Source: Oleiagrimonas sp963817755
GTDB lineage: Bacteria > Pseudomonadota > Gammaproteobacteria > Xanthomonadales > Rhodanobacteraceae
Length of the DNA stretch: 64,000 nt
NCBI GenBank assembly: GCA_963817755.1
Contig: CAWFPB010000003.1
Span: 1,178,001-1,242,000 of the forward strand
Reading direction: 5' to 3'
Positions 52,542 to 64,000 of this stretch are shown here, piece by piece. The notes beneath the pieces are model-generated. The model did no database searches. It saw only the letters and a list, made by a program, of their open reading frames with translations, and had not been told where the DNA came from. The number at the start of each line of letters is the position of its first letter. The stretch's first letter is position 1. A program made the position numbers and the translations under genes.

Positions 52542-53252
52542 ATGAGCAAATCCGCCGATCACATCATCAAGAGCTACGACGAGGAACTGGAGCGCCTGCG
52601 CGGCGAGATCGTGCGCATGGGCGAACTGTCCGTGGCCCAGCTGGAGGCGGCCATCGACGTGGTCGAGCGCCGCGACGAGCGGGCCGCCCAGCGCGTGGTC
52701 GACAATGACGACGCCATCGACGCCATGGAGCACGAGATCAGCCACGGCGTGGTGCGCCTGCTGGCCCTGCGCTCGCCCATGGCCAGCGACCTGCGCGCGG
52801 TGTTCGCGGCCCTGCGCGTGGCCTCGGACATCGAGCGCATCGGCGACTACGCCGCCAACGTGGCCAAGCGTTCGATCCCGCTGTCGATGGTCGCCCCGGT
52901 ATCGCCGGCACACGGCCTCAAGCACCTGGCCCAGCTGGCCGCCGACTCGGTGCGCAAGGTACTGGTCGCCTACCGCAAGGACGACGCCGACAGCGCCCTG
53001 CAGGTGTGGCGCGACGACGTGGAAGTGGACGAGGCCTACAACGCCCTGTTCCGCGAACTGCTGACCTACATGATGGAGGATCCGCGCAGCATCACCTCGT
53101 GCACGCACCTGCTGTTCATGGCCAAGAACATCGAACGCATCGGCGACCACGCCACCAACATCGCCGAGAACATCTGGTTCGTGGTCAAGGGCGAGCCGCT
53201 GGAAGCGACCCGCCAGAAAGGCGAGGAACCGATCGCGCCCGAGGAAGACTGA
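52542..53252 (+). CDS. phoU: Phosphate signalling regulator PhoU
   Basis: 236 residues, two three-helix bundles, each with the metal-binding E/DxxxD pattern (RVASDIERIGDYAANVAKR near 95; FMAKNIERIGDHATNIAEN near 195). It links Pst activity to the PhoR/PhoB system, keeping the Pho regulon off when phosphate is ample. Last gene of the pst unit; phoB and phoR are not in the window. Confidence 0.96.
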   Translation: MSKSADHIIKSYDEELERLRGEIVRMGELSVAQLEAAIDVVERRDERAAQRVVDNDDAIDAMEHEISHGVVRLLALRSPMASDLRAVFAALRVASDIERIGDYAANVAKRSIPLSMVAPVSPAHGLKHLAQLAADSVRKVLVAYRKDDADSALQVWRDDVEVDEAYNALFRELLTYMMEDPRSITSCTHLLFMAKNIERIGDHATNIAENIWFVVKGEPLEATRQKGEEPIAPEED

Positions 53253-53255
53253 TCC

Positions 53256-53549
53256 TCACCAGGGATCGTCGCGATGCGCATCGCGCGTGTCGCGACGGCG
53301 GCGAAAGCCGAACACGATGCCGTAGATGCTGATCAGCAGCCAGGCCGCCTCCAGCAGGAAGGCGGCCAGGTTGAACTGCCCAAACCCCAGCGACAACAGC
53401 ACGCCGAGCGCGCCCAGGCCGTTCATCAGCTGGTAGGTGGTGCCGTTGCCGTGCAACTTGCGCACCTGCAGCAGAAAGAAGGCCAGCAACACCAGCGCCA
53501 CGCCGCCCAGGCCCGCCCACACGTGCCAGGGAAGGATTTCGAGGTTCAT
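53256..53549 (-). CDS. CBU_0592-like small membrane protein
   Basis: 97 residues with three hydrophobic segments (WAGLGGVALVLLAFFLLQV, LMNGLGALGVLLSLGF, AAFLLEAAWLLISIYGIVFGF). It matches the widespread CBU_0592-type domain of unknown function. GGAGG lies eight bases before the ATG at 53549. Convergent with phoU, three bases apart. Confidence 0.75.
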   Translation of the reverse strand: MNLEILPWHVWAGLGGVALVLLAFFLLQVRKLHGNGTTYQLMNGLGALGVLLSLGFGQFNLAAFLLEAAWLLISIYGIVFGFRRRRDTRDAHRDDPW

Positions 53550-53639
53550 GCGCGCGTCCTCCGCGAGTCCTTGTCCGTTCCAGTTCCATCATGCGACAGC
53601 CGTGCGCCCGCGCCAAGCGAGCGCACGGCCATGCGCGGC

Positions 53640-54383
53640 TCAGCCACGCCGCTGGCGCAGCGTCTCGAACAGCGCCACCCCGGCGCTGACCGACACGTTC
53701 AGGCTTTCCATGTCCCCGGGCATGGGAATGCGCGCGAGGAAGTCGCAGGTCTCTCGGGTGAGCCGGCGCAAGCCCTCGCCCTCGCTGCCCAGCACCAGCG
53801 CGCACGGGCCCTTCAGGTCGATGTCGTACAGGTCGGTGTCGGTCTCGCCGGCCAGGCCGGTCAGCCACACGCCGGCGTCCTTGAGCGTGCGCAGCGCACG
53901 CGCCAGGTTGGTCGCCGCCACCAGCGGCACGCGGTCGGCGCCGCCGGCCGATGCGCGGCGCACCACCGGCGTGATGCCCACGGCGCGATCCTTCGGCACG
54001 ATCACCGCGGTCACGCCCGCCGCCGCCGCGCTGCGCAGGCAGGCGCCCAGGTTGTGCGGGTCGGTGACGCCATCCAGCACCAGGAACAGCGCCTGGCCAT
54101 CGGCCGCTTCGGCCAGTCTCTCCAGGTCGCGCTCGTCCAGCGCCTCGGGCGCGGCATAGTTGGCCGCCACGCCCTGGTGTCGTGCGCCGTCGGCGACACG
54201 TTCGAGCTGGTCGCGCGCGCACTCGGTCACGGCGATGCCCAGGGTGCGCGCCCGCGCCGCCAGTTCGGCCACGCGCGGGTTGCGCGCGCCGCGTTCCACG
54301 CGCAGTTCGCGCACGCGGTCGGCATCGTGGCTCAGGGCCCCCTCGACGGGATTGATGCCGACCATCCAGGTGGTCTTGCTCAT
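53640..54383 (-). CDS. rlmB: 23S rRNA (guanosine-2'-O-)-methyltransferase
   Basis: 247 residues, SPOUT family with an N-terminal substrate-binding domain (VGINPVEGALSHDADRVREL). C-terminal knot motifs DGVTDPHNLGACLRSAAAAG, LVLGSEGEGL and LNVSVSAGVALFE. It methylates G2251 in the peptidyl-transferase P loop. Starts within the rnr stop (ATGA), so translation is coupled. Confidence 0.95.
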   Translation of the reverse strand: MSKTTWMVGINPVEGALSHDADRVRELRVERGARNPRVAELAARARTLGIAVTECARDQLERVADGARHQGVAANYAAPEALDERDLERLAEAADGQALFLVLDGVTDPHNLGACLRSAAAAGVTAVIVPKDRAVGITPVVRRASAGGADRVPLVAATNLARALRTLKDAGVWLTGLAGETDTDLYDIDLKGPCALVLGSEGEGLRRLTRETCDFLARIPMPGDMESLNVSVSAGVALFETLRQRRG

Positions 54384-56776
54384 TTCTTGCGCCCCCCGCG
54401 CTTGCCGGACGTGCGGGGACCTGCGGACCGCGAGGCGTTCCTGCCCGTCCCGGAGCCTTTCCCGGACTTGCCCTTCGGCGGCGCCGCGGATTTCGCCGGC
54501 CCCCGGCCCTTGCCGCCGTGCTTGCGCCCGCCGTGCGGCGCGCCGCCGTCCTCATCTTCCTTCAGCAGGCGGAAATCGATCTTGCGGTCTTCCATGCTCG
54601 CGCGCAGCACCTGCACGCGCACCACATCCCCCAGCCGGTAGACGTGTCCGCTGCGCTCGCCCTTGAGCCGGCGCCGCTCGGCGTCGAAATGGTAATAGTC
54701 GTTGGACAGCTGGCTCACGTGCACCAGGCCGGACACCCCGTGGCCGTCCAGGTCCACGAACAGGCCGAACGAGGTCACGCCGGTGACGCGGCCGTCGAAG
54801 GCTTCGCCGACGTGCTTTTCCAGCCACGCACACTTCATGCGCTCGAGCACGTCGCGCTCGGCTTCCTCGGCGCGGCGCTCGCGCTGCGAGCAATGCGCGG
54901 CCATCTTGGCCATCTGCTCGTCCGAATACAGGTATTTCCTGCGCTTGCCGCCGTCCAGCGCGAAGTGGATGGCGCGGTGCACCAGCAGGTCCGGGTAGCG
55001 ACGGATCGGCGAAGTGAAGTGCGCGTAGGCTTCCAGCGCCAGCCCGAAGTGGCCGTGGTTGGCCGGCAGGTACACCGCCAGGCTCATCGAGCGCAGCAGC
55101 ACCGACTGGATCAGCGGGAACTCGGGCGTGTTGCGCACCCGGTCCAGCAGGCGTCCGTAGTCGCCCGGATGCAGCTTCTCCAGCGACGGCAGCGTCAGGT
55201 GGTACTGGGCCAGGAACTCGCGCAGGTCCTCGTACTTGTCCTCCGGCGGCGGCGCGTGCACGCGGAACAGCGCCGGGATCTTCTTTTTGGAGAGGAATTT
55301 CGCCGCCTGCACGTTGGCCGAGATCATGCATTCCTCGATCAGCTTGTGGGCGTCGTTGCGCTCGGTGGTCTCGACCTGGAACACCTCGCCCTGCTCGCCC
55401 AGGCGGAAACGCGCCTCGGGGGTGTCGAAGTCGATCGCGCCGCGGCGCTTGCGCGCCTTCTCCAGCGCCTTGAACAGCCCGTGCAGGTGGTCCAGCACCG
55501 GCACATGGTCGGCCAGGCGCTCGCGCACGTCCGGATTCTTCTCGCCAATCGCCTGCCACACCTCGTCATAGGTCAACCGCGCATGCGAGCGCATGACGCC
55601 GGCGTAGAAGCGCGAGCGCTTGACCTCGCCGTTCGAGCCCACGGTCATGTCGCAGACCAGGCACAGCCGGTCCACGTTGGGGTTCAGCGAGCACAGTCCG
55701 TTGGACAGCGACTCGGGCAGCATCGGCACCACGAAACCGGGGAAGTAGGTCGAGGTGGATCGCTCGAAGGCTTCCTCGTCCAGTGCCGTGCCCGGGCGCG
55801 TGTAGTGCGCCACGTCGGCAATCGCCACCACCAGACGCCAACCGCCGCCGCGCTTGGGCCGGGCGTAGACCGCGTCGTCGAAATCGCGCGAGTCGGCACC
55901 GTCAATGGTGATCAGCGGCAGGTCGCGGATGTCGGTGCGACCGTCCATGTCGCGCTTGCGCACCTCGACCGGCAGTTCCTCGGCCTCGGCGACCACCGGC
56001 TGCGGCCATTCGTGCGGCAGGTCGTGCTGGGCGATGGCCATCTCCACCAGCAGCGACGGTTTCAGGCGGTCGCCGAGCACGCTGACGATGGTGCCGATGG
56101 GTCCACGCTTGCTGGTGGGCGGCTCGCTGATCTGGGCGATGACCACCTGCCCGGGGCGCGCGCCGTTGACGTGATCGGGCGGGATCAGCACGTCCTGGTG
56201 CACGCGCTGATCGTCGGGCACCACCACGGTCACACCGTGTTCGGTGACCACGCGACCGACGATGCGCGAGAAGCGTCGCTCCAGCACCTCGGCGATGGCG
56301 CCCTTGCGCCGCCCGCGACGGTCGACGCTGACGATGCTGGCCAGCACGCGGTCGCCGTGCAGCACCTTGCGCATCTCGTGGGGCGACAGGTACAGGTCCG
56401 GGCTACCGTCGTCGGGGCGCAGGAAGCCGTAGCCGTCGGCGTTGGCAATCACCTGGCCGGCGAGCAGGTCCAGCTTGCGCGCCACGCCATAACCGTCGCG
56501 ACGGGTACGCAGCAGCTGGCCGTCGCGCACCATCGCGCCCAGGCGCTTGTCCAGGGCCTGGATGTCGACTTCGTCGTCCAGGCCCAGCGCCTCGGCAATG
56601 CTTTCCTCGCGCATCAGCTCGCCGCGATCCTCCAGCAACGCCAGGATCGCCTCGCGGCTGGGAATCGGTCGCTCGTACCGGCTGGCCTCGCGTTCGGCCC
56701 ATGGATCGGCCGGCGGCGCGCCCGCGCCACGGCGGGAGGCAGGGGTCTTGCCGGCAGGGGATTTCTTTTTCGTCAC
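54380..56776 (-). CDS. rnr: Ribonuclease R
   Basis: 798 residues. Winged-helix N-terminus about 35-95, two cold-shock domains about 100-240, RNB catalytic domain about 265-600 with DGADSRDFDDAV (metal-binding aspartates) and ITSPIRRYPDLLVHR-like FTSPIRRYPDLLVHRAI, S1 domain about 660-740, and a Lys/Gly/Ser-rich basic tail. It degrades structured RNA 3' to 5'. GTG start at 56776 with AAGGA six bases upstream. Forms an operon with rlmB. Confidence 0.95.
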   Translation of the reverse strand: MTKKKSPAGKTPASRRGAGAPPADPWAEREASRYERPIPSREAILALLEDRGELMREESIAEALGLDDEVDIQALDKRLGAMVRDGQLLRTRRDGYGVARKLDLLAGQVIANADGYGFLRPDDGSPDLYLSPHEMRKVLHGDRVLASIVSVDRRGRRKGAIAEVLERRFSRIVGRVVTEHGVTVVVPDDQRVHQDVLIPPDHVNGARPGQVVIAQISEPPTSKRGPIGTIVSVLGDRLKPSLLVEMAIAQHDLPHEWPQPVVAEAEELPVEVRKRDMDGRTDIRDLPLITIDGADSRDFDDAVYARPKRGGGWRLVVAIADVAHYTRPGTALDEEAFERSTSTYFPGFVVPMLPESLSNGLCSLNPNVDRLCLVCDMTVGSNGEVKRSRFYAGVMRSHARLTYDEVWQAIGEKNPDVRERLADHVPVLDHLHGLFKALEKARKRRGAIDFDTPEARFRLGEQGEVFQVETTERNDAHKLIEECMISANVQAAKFLSKKKIPALFRVHAPPPEDKYEDLREFLAQYHLTLPSLEKLHPGDYGRLLDRVRNTPEFPLIQSVLLRSMSLAVYLPANHGHFGLALEAYAHFTSPIRRYPDLLVHRAIHFALDGGKRRKYLYSDEQMAKMAAHCSQRERRAEEAERDVLERMKCAWLEKHVGEAFDGRVTGVTSFGLFVDLDGHGVSGLVHVSQLSNDYYHFDAERRRLKGERSGHVYRLGDVVRVQVLRASMEDRKIDFRLLKEDEDGGAPHGGRKHGGKGRGPAKSAAPPKGKSGKGSGTGRNASRSAGPRTSGKRGGRKK

Positions 56777-56830
56777 TTGGTTTCCTTGTGTCTTGCATGG
56801 CCCCGGAATGGAAAATCCGGGATCGGGATA

Positions 56831-56859
56831 TTGACAATGGGTCGTTGGATGCCTATCTT
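56831..56859 (+). promoter_or_regulatory. Promoter of tRNA-Leu
   Basis: TTGACA, 17-base spacer, TATCTT: a near-consensus sigma-70 promoter. Predicted start about 32 bases before the tRNA. The best promoter in the window. Confidence 0.8.
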
Positions 56860-56897
56860 ACGCGGCTCCGCAGCGCCCTTGGCGTTGCCCGCAACCT

Positions 56898-56984
56898 GCC
56901 CAGGTGGCGGAATTGGTAGACGCGCTAGCTTCAGGTGCTAGTGACCGCAAGGTCGTGGAAGTTCGAGTCTTCTCCTGGGCACCA
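56898..56984 (+). tRNA. tRNA-Leu(CAG)
   Basis: 87 bases including an encoded CCA end. Acceptor GCCCAGG pairs with CCTGGGC; D arm GGCGGAATTGGTAGACGC; anticodon stem CTAGC/GCTAG with loop TTCAGGT, anticodon CAG reading CUG; a class II variable arm; T arm with GTTCGAGTC. The sequence closely resembles E. coli tRNA-Leu(CAG). CUG is the dominant Leu codon in this GC-rich segment. Confidence 0.97.
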
Positions 56985-57031
56985 GTTTCAAGGTCACGCG
57001 ACGCTCAATCCAGTCCCGTGTCCGCCCTGAG

Positions 57032-57057
57032 AACCCCGCGCATCGCGCGGGGTTTTT
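57032..57057 (+). terminator. Rho-independent terminator after tRNA-Leu
   Basis: CCCCGCG pairs with CGCGGGG, then five T. It ends the tRNA transcript about 50 bases after the CCA. Confidence 0.88.
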
Positions 57058-57086
57058 AGTATCCGCGACCCGCGATCGATGGTCGT

Positions 57087-57524
57087 TCAGGCGCTGCCAC
57101 CGTCCGATTCGGCCGGCAACGTCGCCTTCAGTTCGAGCATGTTGCCTTCCGGGTCGTGCAGATACAGCGACGGCCCGCTGCCCTGCGCCCCGTAGCGCGT
57201 GCCCGCCTCGCCGATCGTCGCCCCGTGTGCCATCAGGTGCAACTTGATGACCTCCTCGTCGTACGCGTCCACGCGCAGGCAAACGTGGTCCATGTTGTGC
57301 CCCTGCTCGCCCGGCGCCGCGCCGCCCTGGCGGCCAAGGGTGCCGTCCACGTCGACCAGGTCGATCAGACTGGTCCCGGCACGCAGCTGCAGCAGGCCCA
57401 GGTCCTCGCGCCAGCGGTCCACCGTGCAACCCAGCGCCTCGCAGTAGAAACGCCGCATGCGTGGCATGTCGCGCACGCGCAGTACGACGTGGTCGATGGC
57501 GGTCAGGGCAAATGGAGCGGGCAT
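57087..57524 (-). CDS. VOC family (glyoxalase-like) protein
   Basis: 145 residues. Two beta-alpha-beta-beta-beta modules of the vicinal oxygen chelate fold: DHVVLRVRDMPRMRRFYCEALG at the start and MDHVCLRVDAYDEE in the second half, ending YLHDPEGNMLELK. Likely metal ligands are the two DH histidines and the Glu in NMLELK. Possible lyase, dioxygenase or resistance protein; no substrate evidence. ATG at 57524 preferred over an earlier GTG/ATG. Confidence 0.82.
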   Translation of the reverse strand: MPAPFALTAIDHVVLRVRDMPRMRRFYCEALGCTVDRWREDLGLLQLRAGTSLIDLVDVDGTLGRQGGAAPGEQGHNMDHVCLRVDAYDEEVIKLHLMAHGATIGEAGTRYGAQGSGPSLYLHDPEGNMLELKATLPAESDGGSA

Positions 57525-57591
57525 GCAGGCCTTCGAATGAATCCAGGCGTCCATGATGATGGGGCCGACATGAATGTGTCCATAGCCGGTA

Positions 57592-57620
57592 ATGGGTAAT
57601 GGGGGACGGGGAATCGGCGT
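57592..57620. repeat. Degenerate GGTAATGGG/GGGAATCGG simple repeat
   Basis: GGTAATGGGTAATGGGGG and on, third member of the family seen at 17767 and 52436, upstream of the gcvP promoter. Confidence 0.5.
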
Positions 57621-57704
57621 GAGGCCTGGCGCGGAGTCATGGCGCCTTAATAGCGAACCGTGCCCGCCCTACGAAACGGTAGCGAATACAGGGGGGTTGG
57701 GCTG

Positions 57705-57710
57705 TATAAT
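57705..57710 (+). promoter_or_regulatory. -10 element of the riboswitch-gcvP transcript
   Basis: Perfect TATAAT preceded by GCTG. No good -35 is seen 16-18 bases upstream. A start near 57717 would put the first aptamer right at the 5' end. Confidence 0.65.
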
Positions 57711-57726
57711 TGGCCCGTGACACCAC

Positions 57727-57923
57727 GGTGGGAGAAGCGGGGCAACCCGCTGCCGAAGGCGCAACGCCCGTAATCGCTCAGGCTCCCGTACCACCGCTGC
57801 GACCAGGGGCATGCCAGACCGCCGGCGTGCAGGTCGCAAACACTCTGGAGAGACCGGTTCGATCCGGCGCCGAAGGGGCACCAAGCGCCACGCGCTTGCA
57901 AACTCTCAGGCAAAAGGACAGAG
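57727..57923 (+). ncRNA. Tandem glycine riboswitch
   Basis: Two glycine aptamers in the gcvP leader. Aptamer 1 is about 57727-57795: closing stem GGTGGGAG...CTCCCGTACCACC, P2 hairpin AGCGGG/CCCGCT, core GCCGAAGGCGCAA and GCTCAGGC. Aptamer 2 is about 57843-57923: closing CTCTG...CAGAG, core GCCGAAGGGGCA and AACTCTCAGGCAAAAGGA. The spacer contains an extra 7-base-pair hairpin, TGCGACC with GGTCGCA (57798-57838). Expected to switch gcvP on when glycine is high. The leader ends about 65 bases before the gcvP start, without an obvious terminator hairpin, so control may act on translation. Confidence 0.93.
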
Positions 57924-57989
57924 GGGCGCCACCGAACATCCGCATGCATCGCGGTGTTCTTCCGTCTGCCGCCTTTCCGGACCGCCGCC

Positions 57990-60878
<2,889 letters not shown>

Positions 60879-60903
60879 GTCCGTCCACCCAGCGGCAACA
60901 TCG

Positions 60904-60931
60904 AAAGGCCCCGCACGCGCGGGGCCTTTTC
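60904..60931 (+). terminator. Rho-independent terminator after gcvP
   Basis: AAAGGCCCCGC pairs with GCGGGGCCTTT around ACGC, followed by further T. Confidence 0.9.
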
Positions 60932-60955
60932 GTTCCCGAATGCCTTCCTACCCTT

Positions 60956-61497
60956 TGTAGGAGCGCCGGAAGGCGTGACCGAAAGGAGTGCCCGTGGTGC
61001 GATGGCGCGCGATGTGGGCTGGCCGCGAAAACTGGTTCTTGCCGCGTTCCCGTTCGCGCCTTCCGGCGCTCCTACAGTGCACCCGCAAGCCTTCCTAACC
61101 TTTGTAGGAGCGCCGGAAGGCGCGATGGCGCGCGGTGGACGCTTGCGGCGAAAACCGGATCTTGCCGCGTTTCCGGGTCGCGCCTTCCGGCGCTCCTACA
61201 GTGCACCCGCAAGCCTTCCTACCCTTTGTAGGAGCGCCGGAAGGCGTGACCGAAGGGAATGCCCGTGGTGCGAAGGCGCGCGATATGGGCTGGCCGCGAA
61301 AACCGGATCTTGCCGCGTTGCCGTTCGCGCCTTCCGGCGCTCCTACAGTGCAGCCGGAAGCCTTCCTATCCTTTGTAGGAGCGCCGGAAGGCGCGATGGC
61401 GCGCGGTGGGCGCTTGCGGCGAAAACCGTCTCTTGCCGCATCACCGATCGCGCCTTCCGGCGCTCCTACAGTGCACCCGGAAGCCGTTCAGGACACG
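60956..61497. repeat. Array of four REP-type palindromic elements
   Basis: Four elements, each bounded by TGTAGGAGCGCCGGAAGGCG and its complement, at 60956-61076, 61103-61200, 61227-61347 and 61374-61470. Long (121 bases) and short (97-98 bases) forms alternate, separated by about 26-base spacers (GTGCACCCGCAAGCCTTCCT type). The whole is a 271-base long-plus-short unit present twice in tandem. The ends match the GTAGGAGC REP family common in pseudomonads and xanthomonads. No REP-associated transposase (RAYT) is in the window. It fills the gcvP-GGDEF gap between convergent genes. Confidence 0.9.
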
Positions 61498-61517
61498 TGC
61501 GGTGCGCTCTTGCCGCC

Positions 61518-63029
<1,512 letters not shown>

Positions 63030-63380
63030 GGTTTGCAGCAGCCCACGATGGGGCTTCCCGTCCGTTGTCTGGACGAGCCCGGTGGCCGGAACCTTGGATT
63101 GGCTTGAAGAGGTGGCGTTCAATGGACACCCGTGGTTACCGCTGAATGGGAGACAGGAAGCACATACGGTGCCAAACCTCCGCGAATCAGCCACTTGGCC
63201 TTACATTATTTCAAATACGTGAGCTATACCGCACTTTGTGCCTTGCATTTCCTTCACATTTTCGCTTGCCGGAGCGCCCCGGTGCTCCGGATCGGCCCCT
63301 GCCTCCTCCCGGCCCGCCCGCGAACACCGGACCGCCGCGCAGGCGGTACCATGGTGGCCTCGTCCCACCGGAGGCCACCC
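63030..63380. other. Intergenic stretch between the GGDEF gene and the DUF302 gene
   Basis: About 350 bases, AT-richer than its surroundings at 63195-63265. It holds the possible minus-strand promoter for the cyclase and, nearer DUF302, a 7-base-pair hairpin CCGGAGC/GCTCCGG (63269-63290) without T run. No gene I can support except a possible N-terminal extension of the cyclase. Confidence 0.5.
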
Positions 63381-63764
63381 ATGCTCTACCGCAAGATGAC
63401 TCCCAAGCCCGTCCCCCGCGCCTTCGAAGACCTGCAGGCCGCCCTGAAGGGGCACGGCTTCGGGCTGCTGCACCACTACGACTTCCGCGAAACCCTGAAG
63501 AACAAGGGGTTCGACCTGCCCCAGGCCTGCCTGGTGATGGAGGTCTGCAACCCGGCCCAGGCGCACGCCGTGCTCGAGGTCGACATGGCCCTGAACATGG
63601 CCCTGCCCTGCCGCATCTCCATCTACGAGGACGCGGGCCAGACCTGGATCGGCATGGTCCCGCCCACCGAGCAGCTCGCGCTGATCTCCGACGACCCGCA
63701 GATCAAGCGCGCCGCCGGACAGGTGGAGGACGCGCTCAAGGCGATCATCGACGAGACGGTCTGA
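63381..63764 (+). CDS. DUF302 family protein
   Basis: 127 residues. DUF302 pattern: FEDLQAALKGHGFGLLHHYDFRETLKNKG, VCNPAQAHAVLEVDMALNMALPCRISIYED and WIGMVPP. Small soluble protein with a beta-alpha fold, function unknown. GGAGG lies six bases before the ATG at 63381. Confidence 0.87.
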   Translation: MLYRKMTPKPVPRAFEDLQAALKGHGFGLLHHYDFRETLKNKGFDLPQACLVMEVCNPAQAHAVLEVDMALNMALPCRISIYEDAGQTWIGMVPPTEQLALISDDPQIKRAAGQVEDALKAIIDETV

Positions 63765-63791
63765 GACCGCCCCGCCGCACCGGCGGGGGCC

Positions 63792-64000
63792 TCAGTCGTC
63801 GTCGTCCGGCGCCGCGGCGCGCTGCGCGGCGGTCGGGGCGCCCGGCACGTACGGATACGGCCGACGGCCCTTGAGGCCTTTCCAGAGGATGTGGTCGAAG
63901 GCCACGGTGGGGATGTCGTCCTCCACGTGCCAGTCGTAGCCGCGCGTGCGTGCGGCCCACCACGACGCCGGATGCACCCGGTGCCAGCGCGGCAGCGCAC
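63792..64000 (-). CDS. Unidentified protein, C-terminal fragment
   Basis: The frame enters from the window edge; 68 residues are visible, ending in an acidic PDDDD tail. Aromatic-rich core: WHRVHPASWWAARTRGYDWH and AFDHILWKGLKGRRPYPYVP. Codon use matches coding sequence here. I do not recognise it, and the N-terminal part lies outside. Confidence 0.55.
   Translation of the reverse strand, partial: ALPRWHRVHPASWWAARTRGYDWHVEDDIPTVAFDHILWKGLKGRRPYPYVPGAPTAAQRAAAPDDDD

Noticed and set aside
60956..61497. Possible CRISPR array
   Set aside because: Repeats are long palindromes of two sizes with nearly identical spacers, not short repeats with unique spacers, and no cas gene is present.
63030..63194. 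55-residue N-terminal extension of the membrane GGDEF protein from GTG at 63194
   Set aside because: Third-position GC drops markedly and the stretch has no signal or domain character, although a weak AAGG precedes the GTG; kept only as an alternative.

Overview
The window is one contiguous, gene-dense, very GC-rich bacterial chromosome segment. It carries about 60 protein genes, one tRNA and no prophage, insertion sequence, CRISPR array or rRNA. Gene content points to the gammaproteobacterial order Lysobacterales/Xanthomonadales, probably the Rhodanobacteraceae or Lysobacteraceae. This is inference from protein character and gene order: asd-fimV-truA-trpF-trpB-trpA-accD in a line, the HutF/HutI histidine route, an RnfB gene standing alone before nth, and complete Rnr/RlmB and Pst/PhoU sets. 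Taxonomy was not tested by any search.

Layout. 1-11.8 kb: end of a phosphodiesterase gene, a SulP anion transporter, an MFS exporter, hutF diverging from clcA-hutI, a GMC oxidoreductase, the tiny ribosomal protein THX, and a zinc-regulation unit (zur plus a MerC-family gene behind a Zur-box-like operator). 11.8-16 kb: gltX, a pseudo-receiver protein of unknown role, an AraC-family regulator. 16-31 kb: a long minus-strand run for tryptophan, lysine/threonine and aromatic precursors (accD, trpA, trpB, trpF, asd, aroC) mixed with pilus assembly (fimV), tRNA modification (truA) and ribosome modification (prmB). A diguanylate cyclase and a TrpI-like LysR gene sit in the middle. 31-45 kb: psd, a lytic transglycosylase, greB, rimO, a HIT protein, dcd, apbC, metG, rnfB and nth. 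45.5-53.3 kb: a phosphate island made of a porin, then pstS-pstC-pstA-pstB-phoU, with Pho-box-like repeats at both ends and RNase T and an FmdB protein between. 53-57 kb: rlmB and rnr, then tRNA-Leu(CAG). 57-61 kb: a tandem glycine riboswitch controlling gcvP, followed by an array of GTAGGAGC-type REP palindromes. 61-64 kb: a membrane diguanylate cyclase, a DUF302 protein and a gene fragment.

Regulatory reading. The clearest circuits visible are: a Zur-type palindrome over the -10 element of the merC-like gene beside zur; two nearly identical LysR T-N11-A boxes, one before trpB and one before the TrpI-like gene; Pho boxes before the porin and pstS; and the double glycine aptamer before gcvP. 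Several genes (clcA, psd, rnt) have a -10 element exactly placed to start transcription at the A of the ATG, suggesting leaderless mRNAs. The prmB and psd promoters form an inverted pair in which the same 7-base tandem repeat precedes a TATACT element.

Limits: all names rest on reading motifs and family resemblance by eye. Start codons, promoters and operators are predictions.
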